Shown here: one piece after another, positions 1-11,342 of the stretch | How positions within the stretch are numbered: the stretch's first letter is position 1 | How the letters are laid out: the number at the start of each line of letters is the position of its first letter | Assembly: GCA_022495005.1 (NCBI GenBank) | Contig: JAGYXB010000620.1 | Coordinates: 186,001-250,000 of the forward strand | Direction of reading: 5' to 3' | Source: Rhyacophila brunnea | Taxonomy: Eukaryota; Arthropoda; Insecta; Trichoptera; Rhyacophilidae | DNA length: 64,000 bases | Notes under the pieces: generated by a model | What the model was told of the DNA's origin: nothing | Seen by the model: the letters and a program-made list of their open reading frames with translations, nothing else | The model's database searches: none | Position numbers and translations under genes: made by a program

Positions 1-294
1 TATGTTGTCATAATAACTTAGTAAGGGATTTAACCCTTTCATGGAATCTGGCCTCATATGGGGACACATGGTAAAATTATGTTTAAATAATAAATTATTA
101 CCGTCTATGGGTAAGTAGTCAAACTAATTGAATATATAAGTGTTGAAGCTTCTAATTAAATCAATAGATGGATGATATATACCCTGTATTTTTATTATTG
201 GCATTTATAAGTCAGCCATTGGCTTGATCTGTCAGAAAGCTGAATATGTGAAACTAATTATCGTTTTTTTCTCTGAGGATTGTGTTTTACTCAA

Positions 295-589
295 GTAAGT
301 ATTTTTTTATATAATGTTAACATGTTTATTGCATAACCTATTTTATAAATTTTGTTGAAAATTGCATCTTTTTCATATAAAATCTTGTTTTTTCTATCTG
401 TCCTCATATGTGCACTCAGAGCATGAATGGTAATAAATGTCCGTTAATGTGCTGAGTGCACATTTGAGGACAGATAGATTTCATATTGGTAAAAATGCTA
501 TGTATTTGTGATATATATATATTTTAAGTGGACATATATGTGAACAATGTTCATACCTATTATTTAACTCCTTAATTTTGTTGTTACAG
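295..589 (+). other. Predicted leader intron of the transposase gene
   Basis: A consensus donor GTAAGT lies at 295-300. A pyrimidine-rich tract ending in CAG (587-589) sits one base before the transposase ATG. This fits a noncoding first exon spliced to the coding exon, as in several piggyBac-like genes. The hairpin at 394-477 would be inside this intron. No transcript evidence is available. Confidence 0.5.
394..477. repeat. 26-bp-arm hairpin within piggyBac 5' region
   Basis: Arms 394-419 and 452-477 are inverted copies with one mismatch, separated by 32 bases. The arm core CCTCATATGTGCACTCAG resembles the subterminal CCTCATATGGGGA repeats at both ends of the element. It may therefore be an internal transposase-binding site, as described for other piggyBac elements. 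Confidence 0.8.
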
Positions 590-590
590 G

Positions 591-2375
591 ATGAATAACA
601 GCGAAAGATATTACAGATATAGACCTCTGACACAGAAGGAGATTGAGGAAATTGTAACTGAGTTTCCTGAGGACTCTGAGGATGACAATGTCTCTGATGA
701 TGATGATACTATTGATCCAGATTGGAATATACGAAATGTCAATGATGTGATTATTGATGAGGATGAGCCAGCGGCACAAGAAGAGGAGGAGCATGCTGAG
801 ACCTCAGCTACCTCACCATCTGCAACCAGACAATTTGAAACTACTCCGGTATTCCCTATGCCGGATCGACCACTTCTATGGTATTCAGGCAAGGAAAATA
901 TGCACGCCAATAACGCACCTAAATTTCAGGGAAAGCATGAGTTGTTATTTCACGGAGAAAGGCCTATTGACTTCTTCAAACAGCTTTGGCCAGACGATTT
1001 GATGGATCTTATTGTACTTAATTCCAATTTATATGCCACTCAAAATGGATATGATAACTTTAAAATGACGATTGGCGAATTAAAAATATTTTTGGGCATG
1101 AATATAATAATGACCTATATCAGATATGCCAGGATCAGGCAGTACTGGTCAACGGAAAGAGGTCTGCGATGTGACATTATTGCTGATAGTATGTCAGTAA
1201 AACGATTTGAATTATTCCGTCGTTATATCCACTTTGTTGACAATGCGGACATGCCTGGCACCACAGACAAATTATTTAAAATACGGCCAATACTAACAAA
1301 GCTATCTGAAACATTTGCAAATGCTGTATCACCAGAAGAACACCAATCTATAGATGAAATGATCATTCCATTTAAAGGTAGGTCTATTATAAAGCAGTTT
1401 ATAAAATCAAAACCAAATCCTTGGGGCATAAAAGTTTGGGCTCTAGCTGGAGCTTCAGGTTATATGTACGAGTTTGAAATTTATCAAGGAGCTTCAAACA
1501 AGCCAACTGCATCAGCATTTGGTGCAACCGGAGATGTGATTTTGCGACTGTCTCAAGCATTGTACCATAAGAACCACAAACTTTGTTTTGACAATTTCTT
1601 CACTTCAGTACCCATCATGCAACATCTCCAAAATAATCGAGTATATTGTATTGGAACTTGTCGAGCTAATCGACTCGGTGATGCTCGCAGTAAACTGAAG
1701 ACCATATCGGACATACAAAAAAAAGGACGAGGCACACATACCATTACGACATCTAGCGATAACGTTAGTGTGGTACAATGGGTTGATAATTCCGTGGTTC
1801 ACATTGTATCCACATATTGTGGAATCGAGCCCACAGATGAAGCCGACAGATGGAGTAGCAAGGAGAAAAAAATTATCAAGGTGCCACGACCATGTATAGT
1901 GAAAATATACAATAAAAATATGGGAGGGGTAGACCTGCTTGATTTTTTCATTGCCTTATACAGACATTCAATAAAAAATAAGAGATGGTACTTACGAATT
2001 TTTTATCACATGTTAAATGCCACCATTGCTAATGCTTGGCTGTTATAGCGCTTAGCATACCCTAACAGTAAGAAAGATCTCTTGGAATTCCGAAGTGAAG
2101 TGGCGATGTCACTTATTTACCAAGGACAAACAACTAGAGATAGAAAAAATCGGGGACGCCCGTGTTCAACCACTCCTCCACCCAAAAAACGTCAAATATC
2201 CAAAGCGCCATTTGATTTGAGGTTTGATAATAAAGGGCATTACCCTGGGAAATCCACGGCAAATTTTGCATCAAGATGCCATGAAAAAAATTGCCATAAA
2301 AAGACCAGATATAATTGTAAAAAATGTAAAGTGCCTCTTTGCCCGGAATGTATGGAACCATTTCATACAAACTAA
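591..2375 (+). pseudogene. piggyBac transposase with one in-frame stop
   Basis: This would be a cut-and-paste DDD transposase. The frame opens at 591, right after a splice-acceptor-like CAG, and runs 485 codons to TAG at 2046-2048. The same frame then continues without another stop to TAA at 2373-2375, about 594 codons in all, the usual family length. Residues 25-75 are acidic. The candidate catalytic aspartates are D255 (in SIDEMIIPFKGRS), D334 (in LCFDNFFTS) and D448 (in NMGGVDLLD). After the stop, the last 35 residues hold a Cys/His-rich cluster (RCHEKNC, YNCKKCKVPLCPEC, PFH), the C-terminal DNA-binding domain of piggyBac proteins. The stop directly follows NAWLL; relatives typically have an aromatic residue there, so one substitution explains the break. 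A product ending at the stop would keep the catalytic core but lose the cysteine-rich domain. Confidence 0.93.
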
Positions 2376-2438
2376 ATTTTTATTATACCTACCTACTTAA
2401 AACATGTAAAATTTTAATGTTTAACTTGCTTGTTTAAA

Positions 2439-2444
2439 AATAAA
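2439..2444 (+). terminator. Candidate polyadenylation signal, AATAAA
   Basis: AATAAA lies 64 bases after the transposase stop and inside the element, so it could end the transposase transcript. Such hexamers are common in AT-rich DNA, so the call rests on position only. Confidence 0.4.
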
Positions 2445-2689
2445 TAGTATGCCCATATCCCATGAACGTTTTTTCCATTTTAATTTCAAATGACAAACTT
2501 GCATACAAACAAAAAATACAACCTTACATGTGCTGAGTCCCCATATGAGGACACATATTTTTCTAGATTATCGAATGTTGAAAAAAAAAAAAAATATATT
2601 TTTGTCTTATTCATCCACCAAGCATAAAGAAATAGTCATGAGAAAAATTTTTCCTAATGGATTTCATAATTTGCCCCTGAAAGGGTTAA

Positions 2690-4156
2690 GGTTGTTATTT
2701 GTATAATCGATATATTATATCGATGGCCGGAGGGAACACATTTTAAGATTTAATATTTTTTTTAAAACATTGATTTTATAATTTAAAAAAATGAGCGAAA
2801 GATTTCTGTCCTGAAAAACATGGAATATTGACATATATGATTCTTCCCCGGCCATCGATAGATAATGTCTAAGTTTCTGTCATATACTTATAGATAATAA
2901 TATCATCACCCAAAAACTACAACCAAGTAACTTCGATTATTACGCTGTTACGATATTTCATTTTAAACTCAACTTAACTATACGTAAATGATTATTACCA
3001 TCATTGTTGCTAAATAATTGTTTTAACAAATCGGTATTGTTACCGTCTGAAATAAAAAAATCAGGATTTACGAGCAAAAAGCGGATCAACTTAAAAATGC
3101 TTAGTTCAATATTTCTAATGTTTATTTCTACAATATCAATCATAAATGACACAACACAAACTACAAAACTCTTTAACAGAACTATCGAAATAATAGTATT
3201 AAACAATAATAATATAAAACACCATTCTCCTCGGCTTCGAGGATCTCATCGAAATTGCAGCTTACTGGGCAAAGCCCTGCATGAAAATATGCGTTCCATG
3301 CTTTGTATTTCACGTCACTCGCAGGTTTGGTCATCGGAAAACACCCATTTCACCATGTTGTCTCTGGTGAGCCCTACCACGATTTTCTGTCAGTTTAGGG
3401 CTTTCCATATACGGTACTCGAGACTGGCTCCGGGTAGTTACCTAATACAAAGTGACAGTTTATACCTACATTAGTTACCTAGTAATTTTTGATCGTGAAA
3501 TATATATTACACATTCGAAATTAACCACATGTGGTAGACGTAATTCTGCGAAAGATTATTCGATTAAATGCTCTACGTAGTCTGACAGCTTTGTATAAAG
3601 TATTGCTTTAGTATTATAATTCATATAAAGAGTTTCATTATTATTTTGAAGGTTAACCTTTAAAATGCTTTTAAATAATCAAATTGCCTTTGTAATGCGA
3701 TTTACGAAAGACATGTTACGAAATGAGTTTGTGATGCCATTCATTTCTAAACTTAGTTGGAATTTCATTAATACTGACATTAAATTTAGGTATTATATTT
3801 TATTCCGACTAAATTCTATCATTCATTAACATTACTCTTAAGGTGTCGTAACTATTTTTTACCTTTAATTAACTCTAATTTATTAATGATTTGAATGCTT
3901 CAGAATGGTTGTAGATTAAGTAATTTTTCCCAAGAAATGAGTGCTATGAATTAATTATATGGTTAATTAAAACGTATTCTCACTATAATTATAATATTGA
4001 TAATATTGTTCTAGCTTAAAAATGACGTATTATATTATTTCAGAATCAATATGTTGAATATTACATTGTATAAACATAAACTGTGAAGAAATACACAATA
4101 GACAGGCAGAAAATATGGTAATGATTTTACAGTCAACTTAAAATAGCTATTAATAT
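2690..4156. other. No gene seen; AT-rich single-copy DNA
   Basis: The short open frame at 3004-3474 has no recognisable family or codon pattern. At 2718-2730 and 2848-2862 there is a loose inverted pair around CGATGGCCG/CGGCCATCG. I see no convincing exon, RNA gene or well-bounded repeat. Confidence 0.5.
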
Positions 4157-4653
4157 TTATATAACCCATCTTCTACTTGGTCGTACACTCATGGCTGAGG
4201 ATCGTGACCACATTTGAATTGCGTCAGCCTTTGAGCGACCAAGACTTTCCATCCTTCTCGATCTTCCGCTTCTCTCAGGGCAGAATGGATAGTGGCCCCA
4301 GTCAGCTCTTTCACTCTGTCGCTCCAGCGTGTAGACGCTCTTCCCCTGCTTCGCTTTCCCTAGAGGCCACCCAAAACCACCAGTCTTCCCAGGTTGTCCG
4401 GTCCGCGCCTGACAATATGTCAAAAAAACTGCAAAATTCATCTCAGACATATTGTCGAGAGCCGTTCCTTTATTTGCAGTCTCTGGATGATGGACTGGTT
4501 GGTTCGTCCTGTGCTCCGTCCAAGAAATACGAAGCATTCGGCGCCAACACCACATCTCAATGGCATCAATTGCTTTCCGTTCCCTTGCCTTCAGGGTCCA
4601 CGACTCGACTCCGTATAAAAATATCGAGAACACTAATGTTTGCACAAGCATAA
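4157..4653 (-). pseudogene. Non-LTR retrotransposon tail, reverse transcriptase C-terminus
   Basis: Read on the minus strand, the frame starts with FLYGVESWTLKARE, then AIDAIEMWCWRRMLRISWTE, the conserved block after the reverse transcriptase domain in RTE/CR1-like elements. It ends with QMWSRSSAMS near 4200. The middle part has lost the family reading (the expected segment is out of frame after TEHRTNQ), so there is at least one frameshift. Only the last 160 or so codons remain, the 5' truncation typical of LINE insertions. It cannot make an active enzyme. The 3' limit, near 4157, is inferred from the end of homology. Confidence 0.85.
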
Positions 4654-5673
4654 TTTTTGTGGCAATAACTCATATGAGATCATAATATCTTACAATTTAA
4701 TATTCATGGACTTAATCCATAATAATTATTAGATGTGCTTAGCATCCAATTTTTAAAAGTATTTTACACTTAAATGTTGTTTTATTTATTAAAAAATGTG
4801 CACAATCCATAGTATAAATGCATTGTAGTATTAATTTAAATTGTTCCTCATTTATTTTTCCGGATGAAGTCACTTAGGTTAATTAATTTAGTTAGTATGT
4901 TTAGAATATTTGATTATTTTGTCATGTACGAGCCGAGATTAGCCTTAAATTATTGATTAATACCATCGTCACTGGTATATGACGTCGAAGTCCATGCATA
5001 TATCTATTGTAAATGAGAGAGACTTGAAATGATTACATTGTGTCGCAAATAAGACACATAATATTGAAATTGCAGGTTAATACTTTCAAACATCAGATCA
5101 TTATCAAGTGAGAGTTGAATCGAGGGCAAAACCTAAGACCCCAAAAGTATTTTCGATTGACTGACTGCGTGACGTGGTAGCGTCGCTCTAATTCTATGCC
5201 TCCGTCGCCATGGCAGCGACGCCCGACGCTTTTGGCAAGATGGCGGTCAGAGACGTCTGCCGGCGGAAAGACTGGCATATTATGATGATCGAGCACTTTC
5301 TTTTATAGACCATGTTTTTTTCCTGAGTATATTTCGATGGAATCAATAAATCATTTCTACGGTTTTTATAACTTTATAGTATTATTATATTATCAACATT
5401 GTTAAGTCAAAACGTCATTAGTGATAATTTGTACTTTGAGAATTTTATTGGTTTTGTCATATATTTCCTTTAAATAACTTGTCTTAGAATACTTGTATCT
5501 TCATCATGGAACAACTTTTACTTAGGTATATAAATAATAGTTCCTTTTTGATATGCTAATGATTTGATTCTAAATACCTACTCAAACCCAAATAATTCGC
5601 CACATCATACTTATTGCCCTTTTTGTTTGGCATTCTCAATTTAAAAAATGGCTTAATCAGAGATTATAAGATT
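4654..5673. other. No gene seen; short GC-rich patch inside
   Basis: Mostly AT-rich DNA without bounded repeats. At about 5165-5290 there is a GC-richer patch containing AAGATGGCGG, a motif seen at some animal core promoters. An open frame on the minus strand (5093-5296) has no recognisable domain. A promoter is possible but unsupported by a downstream gene. Confidence 0.35.
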
Positions 5674-5889
5674 AGGTACAGTTCGGTTATGAGGAATACA
5701 GCGGAAAACACAATTTGAAAACACCCGATATACTGGATTTTTTGTTAAGTTAACCTAACCAAACCTAACCTAACTTAACCTAACCCAACCTAACCCAACC
5801 TAAACTAACCCAAACTAACAAATAATCCAGCATATCGGGTATTTTCAAAATGTGTTTTCCGCTGTATTCCTCATAACCGAACTGTACCT
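5674..5889. mobile_element. Hairpin MITE with CCTAA-rich core, copy A
   Basis: Arms 5674-5743 and 5821-5889 are near-perfect inverted copies of about 69 bp; the tip reads AGGTACAGTTCGGTTATGAG. Between them, 5752-5820 is an irregular run of CCTAA/CCCAA/CTAAC units on the plus strand, like the insect telomeric TTAGG repeat on the other strand. Shared arm motifs (GATATACTGGATT next to the core; TTTTCAAAAT...TGTTT) link it to copies at 30.1, 38.6 and 55.9 kb. The TA at each tip suggests a Tc1/mariner-type TA target, which is inference. No coding capacity. Confidence 0.85.
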
Positions 5890-6535
5890 TAGATTATCTT
5901 ACTATTATTAATTTTATTAATCACTTGTGATAATTTCGTTAGTCGAAACTGTTCTTGGGATTTTATAAAATGTTGAAAATTATAAAAAATATACAAAAAA
6001 ATGAATATATATAATTATTGGTAGTTACTTCTTTTAACTTTCATAATTCTATTAATCTAAAAGACGTAGAAATGCCGAATAAAAATAACATTTCCTTTGA
6101 AAGCTCTAACTAAAAGAAAATTGTGAATAAATATCTAGCATCATTATCTCAGTAGAAGGTTTTTTGTGTTATTTCCGTATTGAAATAGGGTATCGATTGA
6201 TGATTTGAAATTTGTTGTTTAGTGATGGGCGTGTTGTATGATGAGTGTCAGACTGCCAGATATGATGCGATAGAAGAGCATAACTATGCAGTCTGTCGTC
6301 TTATCCAGGGTAAGAAAACGACATTGAATATGGGACTGTCACATGCGACATGTACCTCAAGATATACTCCATTTTTCCTTTATTTTCTTCAAGCTAACTA
6401 TTTTGTGACGTCCTGGAAGACTGCTTGATATGATTTATATGCGAGCATTCTATCCAACGGGATTCGTATGAGACGGATAACAGGGATTCTTGGAGAAACC
6501 GCGTGGTATAAGCAGCATTTGTAATTAGGCACATC
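5890..6535. other. No gene seen
   Basis: AT-rich sequence with no bounded repeat. A 68-codon frame at 6222-6428 lacks any recognisable feature and probably arises by chance. Confidence 0.4.
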
Positions 6536-6877
6536 GACTGCTTAATCTACAAACCAGCCAAGTGCACTTTTGACCACAACTGAGAGTTTGATGGCATTTT
6601 ATTAAAAAGCATGTTTTCTATGCTCACACAAAATTTCAAACTCCTAAACCTACAAATAAATGCGTTATCGTTCTTCACACAAAACACTCTACTGTAGGTG
6701 CCAAATTTCCAATATCGTAAATGGGACAACTTCGCTCTTCATATAAATTTTCTTTTTCAGCTTATTTCGTGTATTTTGGAATTGTTAAATTCCGCTCGAT
6801 AGTTAAATTATTCTGTTTTTTCTCTTTCGTAAACAATTTTCCCAAATGGAGTTAGCCGGTTTGTAGATTAAGCAGTC
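6536..6877. mobile_element. MITE with 23-bp terminal inverted repeats
   Basis: The left end 6536-6558 starts GACTGCTTAATCTACAAACC and is matched, inverted, at 6855-6877 with one mismatch. The 342-bp body is AT-rich and has no credible frame. Superfamily not assigned: I see no clear target duplication. Confidence 0.8.
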
Positions 6878-7798
6878 AATATGTAGAATTCAAATCAATT
6901 CTTTGGAAGTGTCTCCATATTATATCGGTTGAAAGAAAAGAGTTAAGTACTTAAGTAAGAATTTCAGTTAGGCCGACTGGCAATTGCGACATGATTTCCA
7001 CCAATGCTAATAGTTACTTAGCATTAAGTAAGTTTTCGGCTTTATACGGTGAGAAGGGGGGTGATTTCTTATTTAGTGTTGACCGAAATTGCATTGGGAT
7101 TATTTACCCTTAAAATCTGACACACTTTCAGGGAAGTTCTTCGTAGGGCACATCCAGTACAATTTTGCAGGGTGATTCTCGTTCATTAAGTCATGTTTTA
7201 TTGCCAAAAGTATATGGAGATGTGGTGGATGTAAATTGCAAAGTAATGCGAGTTTTATATACCTAGGTGCTTTTTCAAAATTACAATACCGGAATATTTA
7301 TTTCCTAATAGTTTTATAAACATACACATTTCGTACTCGAAGACTGGATATTTTATTATTTATTTTAGCACCTGTTGAAAATGCTTGACGATTCACATTC
7401 GACATTCGATGCATTATCTGTTCAAGTTAACCACTGTGCTCGTTTTCGTGATTGGGTATAATAATACATATCATTGTCCATTATAAGTATCATCTTCCTA
7501 CATATGAGCGAAACGACGTAGTTGTAACATATTTATTCTTAATAATATATCTCCTCAAATTTTCTTTTGTTAATAAATATTAATTGAAGTGTATGTCTCC
7601 GGTCTTTCTACCAAGAAATGTTACATATTCTAACACGATTGCAAACTCCAAAGAAAAGTTCGTTTAATAATTCACTAAATAATGCTATGTTTTGTGCTAT
7701 TTTAAGTTTTAACCCGAACACGTAAGCATGTCTAAATACATTGAGTACCTACTTAAAAATAATAATAAATAATTACAAAATAAAAAGAACTTTTTATA
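6878..7798. other. No gene seen
   Basis: AT-rich DNA without clear repeats, RNA genes or plausible exons. Confidence 0.4.
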
Positions 7799-8255
7799 TA
7801 CCACGTTTTTAAATTTTCTGTTGGGATAAACTTGACTATATATTAATAATTTAGGACAAATAAGGCAATTGTCAACAAATCATTTTTTGCCATTTTGCAA
7901 CAAACAAACAAAATATACAGAATACTGAAATGTCATTTTGATTTCCATAGTAACGCACGTATATATTAATAATTTAGTGGATAGGACCATCCCCTTAGCA
8001 ACTAATAATAGTGGATTGGATTACGGATTTCTTCCGAAATAACTTTTCATACAAAACAGAACTAACTGAAAATTAATTCAATTCTACTTAAAGATGGCTA
8101 AATATTAAATGAATACATTGGCATCGTGTTCTGATATATTCTAAAAGTTTCAAATGTCTAGCTAGTCGGGAAGTTAGTTAAAAATCGATTGCAAGATTTG
8201 TACTGGATAAACAACCACCGGACAAACAAGAATACGAGCTAACAAAAACGTGGTA
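7799..8255 (+). mobile_element. MITE, TACMACGTTTTT ends, copy 1
   Basis: The ends read TACCACGTTTTT (7799-7810) and its exact inverse AAAAACGTGGTA (8244-8255). The inverted copy at 29593-29960 shares most of the body, including GGCATCGTGTTCTGATATA and CATAGTAACGCACGTATAT, and has matching ends TACAACGTTTTT. The terminal TA at each end fits a TA target duplication of the Tc1/mariner type (inference). No coding capacity seen. This copy is about 90 bp longer than the other. Confidence 0.85.
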
Positions 8256-8999
8256 AAATACTATAGTAAATAATAAATAGTAAAATAATTAATGCGCTTC
8301 GAAACGATGAGTATTTTTATAAATTAATTAAATTCGTAATTTTCGTTTTTTATACGCACTTTGCCCTTGAAGTAGCGTAATTATTTATGACGACAGCTTT
8401 ATATTGTAAAGTTGACCCAAAGAAATACTTACACACATAGAGTTGTGAAAAATATACTAATATTATTTCTGATGTAGTAGGTACTTGATCAAATTCAGGC
8501 AAATAAAAGTAGATGTTCATAATATGCAGTTGTATTTTATGTACACGTTTATTGCAAATGTATATGTAGGTAGGAGCATGTACGCCTCTTTTCAAATTGA
8601 TTGATGATTCCATGACGTATATGGAGAAACCGTGTAAGGTTAAGTGTTTCTTGGATGTATTTGTTGTGCACGCGCTATATAACACATTTGTATTTATGTA
8701 CAAGCCGCTATTTGAAAAACATGGCAAGAACCAACAAACATAATAATTTTCGTACAGTAAAAAAACTGAGTGAAAATTTTCTATGTTGCCCTAATATTCA
8801 TTTAAAAAATATCAAAATCGTTCCACATTCGAAAGATCCTTCTTCATTGATTATATGAATTCATGATTAACTCTCATTGTTAATATATTTTGGACCTACC
8901 TTCTATTTTTCCTTAACTACCGTGTTATTTGTGTTAAATATCATGTGATAAACCGTGTTATTCATTTATTTATAAAATTCATGAAAATAAAATCATCAT
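8256..8999. other. No gene seen
   Basis: AT-rich DNA; the 125-codon open frame on the minus strand (8350-8727) shows no recognisable domain and is biased to AT-rich codons. Probably spurious. Confidence 0.4.
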
Positions 9000-9165
9000 T
9001 ATCAGCCTGGATCTAATCACTACTAGATGAAAGCCCCTCCAAACCTTACGTTTCGTTACCGTTTACTTCCGTAGAACGTATATATTTTAGCGATTCAGTG
9101 ACTTCTAGGTGTACCGTTCCGATCAAGGAACACAGAAATAGTGGGCTGCCTTCTGGATGAAGCTC
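9000..9165 (-). pseudogene. RTE-like retrotransposon 3' end, badly decayed
   Basis: Read on the minus strand, blocks resembling FYGSKR-RN-VR-GAFI and LDPG precede TGA and an ATCATC-type tail (plus strand CATCATTATCAGCCTGG). The same blocks are better preserved at 27999-28337 (REKW, VREAFIQQWIDSG) and 60616-60811 (KFCGSEWQRNAQDREKWN). Several stops and small deletions show an old copy. It is only the last 50 or so codons of the second open reading frame. Confidence 0.65.
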
Positions 9166-10846
9166 AAACAAGTTTTAACACTCGAGTGTGGATAAATATG
9201 GTACCTACTTTAACACGTGTTAAAGAATATGTTATTATACACGTAAAAAAACGCGAATTGAATATTGGTATTTGAGGACATTTCGGAGGTAATAAAATAA
9301 AAGCTAAAGTCATAAAGAAAATCCCGCTTCAATCTATTGGGCTAACAATCTAGGATGACTGGCTTCACATTTCTATTTATTAATCTGTTATATGGTTCAG
9401 ACTTTTACTAGCTATTAGTTGACTAATTTTCTCCAGTGATTATCACTATTTCGACCTATTTATATTGCCCATTTTCCTTTGAAGTTTTTAGGAATACTAT
9501 TACATCGCATTCCTGTTTTTGTCCTTACGCATTATGTTCAACCGAGCTACTTTTAAGTTTATTATTTATTTTTAGTATATTTTTTTTCACTGAGGGGTGA
9601 GGATCTATGTTTTGCAAATACATGTGATTACGAGAAAAGTGATTCTGGATCACTTTTGAAGATATTATTCAGTCGGCCAAAAGCCATAGTGCATAGATAA
9701 GTATAAGGATATGATTAAAAGCCAGTCATTAGCGTTTATCAAAATTGTGTGTCATCAATGATCTGGACATTTCTCCAACTGAAGATTTCTAACAGATCTT
9801 CAAGTTCATGGTGACGGTAATATGTTGATTATCTATACAATATCAAGGCTATATTTAATGGTACTTTTAAATGCAAGTTAAATCAATGAATAGTTTATTG
9901 GAACATTTATTAAGTGACTTATGACATTTAAGAAGTAGTATTTTTTTTAATATAAATCTACTTGAAAATTGTAAGTAATTTGATGAAAATATTCAGAGAA
10001 TAATAATATGTTTTCTTTGCAATTTCCACAAAACGTTGAATTCCACCTATTGAAAGGTTACGTAAGGATGGAATAATGAATTTCCCATTTCCCTAAAGTG
10101 TCAAAATAAAATGAATCACCGCTTCTGATAATAATTGGCTGAAATAACAATCTACACGGTGTTCACAAACACACGATGATAATAATAATACATATATTAT
10201 ACAATTTGAAAGTTATATTTTGAGTAGTTAGATAAAAAATTTTCCATTGTTGTTTTGTTTTTCTGTATTTTATGTAAGCATCTAACAAGTCATTTAATAC
10301 AAAACAAACTGATTAAATTTAATATTATGTTCACGGATAATGGCAGAAAATGAGTGGTTTGACATCTTATAATCGGCTCTAACTACTGGCTTCGTAATTC
10401 GACGGATTTCCACAAAAAAGAAAGTATTTTTTTTTCAAACGCGTGGACGGCGAAAAAACAATTAAATTAAATGACATTTTTGTGTTACGTTAACGCCTTA
10501 TTTTTCTATACGCTATTCCAACCAGCACGCGATCTGTCAAATTGCTAATGCAGGTAATGACAGATTGTATCAACATTGCTATCGTTGGAAACGCTAGCCT
10601 GAAATTACGTGAAAAGTCAAATTTTATAAGTGTGAAAGTGCCTTTTTTTGCATATAATGCTATATAATTTATTGTACCAATTTCACGCCTATTGACCAAC
10701 GCCACGGTAGTTATTTGAACTAACAATCTACCATGTAAACAGCTCTTGCTTATAATTCATGGTTTATAAAAAGATGTTAAATTTGGAGTTTTCTTCCAAT
10801 AAATGGAAATTAACCTATTCGAATGACTAATAATATGACACAGTTA
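9166..10846. other. No gene seen
   Basis: AT-rich, with no bounded repeat. The open frame 10490-10726 (minus) has no family signal. Confidence 0.4.
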
Positions 10847-10990
10847 GGCGGCTCTCGTGGTGCAGTGTGCAAGGCGCTGTTCTTCCACCCTAGAGTTCTT
10901 TGTTCAAATCCCGGCGAGGACACAATATTTATGTGTTTTTCTCAAAGCCTGGGTGTTTGTGATTGTTCAAAATTACTTACAACCACCTTG
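10847..10990 (+). mobile_element. tRNA-derived SINE, family 1, copy 1
   Basis: The head GGCTCTCGTGGTGCAGTGTG holds an A-box-like sequence, and GTTCAAATCCC at about 10901-10911 is a B box; together they form an internal RNA polymerase III promoter. The tail (TTATGTGTTTTTCTCAAAGCCTGGGTGTTTGTG) is shared with the second copy at 38302-38420. The acceptor stem does not pair well, so this is a retroposon rather than a working tRNA gene. It would be mobilised by a LINE reverse transcriptase. Confidence 0.75.
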
Positions 10991-11342
10991 TACGAAAAAG
11001 CAAGGACATGGTTATTAATAATTCTAAAAAATATATATGACTTTGTTTTCGTTCATTTTGTATGAATGTGAACTGAACGAATGGAACCAACTTCATATAC
11101 ATCCATATGTAAAGTACCTACGTTTCAAACTCACACAGTCACACAATAAATTATAAGAATGAAAATAATCAGAAAATGTCACCAACATAGCTGTTGTTTA
11201 TATCCTTTAAAAATAGGATATCTCAACTATCACATTCTGTTACCTACTTACGTTAGCATTGACAAACGGTTTGGGTATCATTATATACGTACACATTAGT
11301 CTTAATGCATGCCTTAAGATTCTAGAATGTTACATGTAAACT

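Larger units (their letters stand above)
34..2685 (+). mobile_element. piggyBac-like DNA transposon, near complete
   Basis: Both ends read CCCTTTCA inward (34-41, and inverted at 2678-2685), and each end abuts a TTAA (30-33 and 2686-2689). TTAA duplication with CCC...GGG ends is diagnostic of the piggyBac superfamily. Inside the tips is a second inverted pair, CCTCATATGGGGA at 52-64 and inverted at 2538-2550. A 26-bp hairpin at 394-477 carries a related CCTCATATGTG core. A single long transposase frame on the plus strand fills the centre. Matching TTAA sites and full-length ends indicate a fairly recent insertion. One internal stop codon probably makes this copy non-autonomous, although its ends could still be moved by a related transposase. 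Confidence 0.95.

Noticed and set aside
4177..4653. 158-codon plus-strand open frame
   Set aside because: It is the antisense shadow of the retrotransposon tail, which has the recognisable protein blocks on the minus strand.
5752..5820. True telomere or interstitial telomere fusion
   Set aside because: The tract is irregular, under 75 bp and enclosed by the arms of a mobile hairpin with relatives elsewhere.
8350..8727. 125-codon minus-strand open frame
   Set aside because: No recognisable family, biased AT-rich composition and no splice or promoter context.
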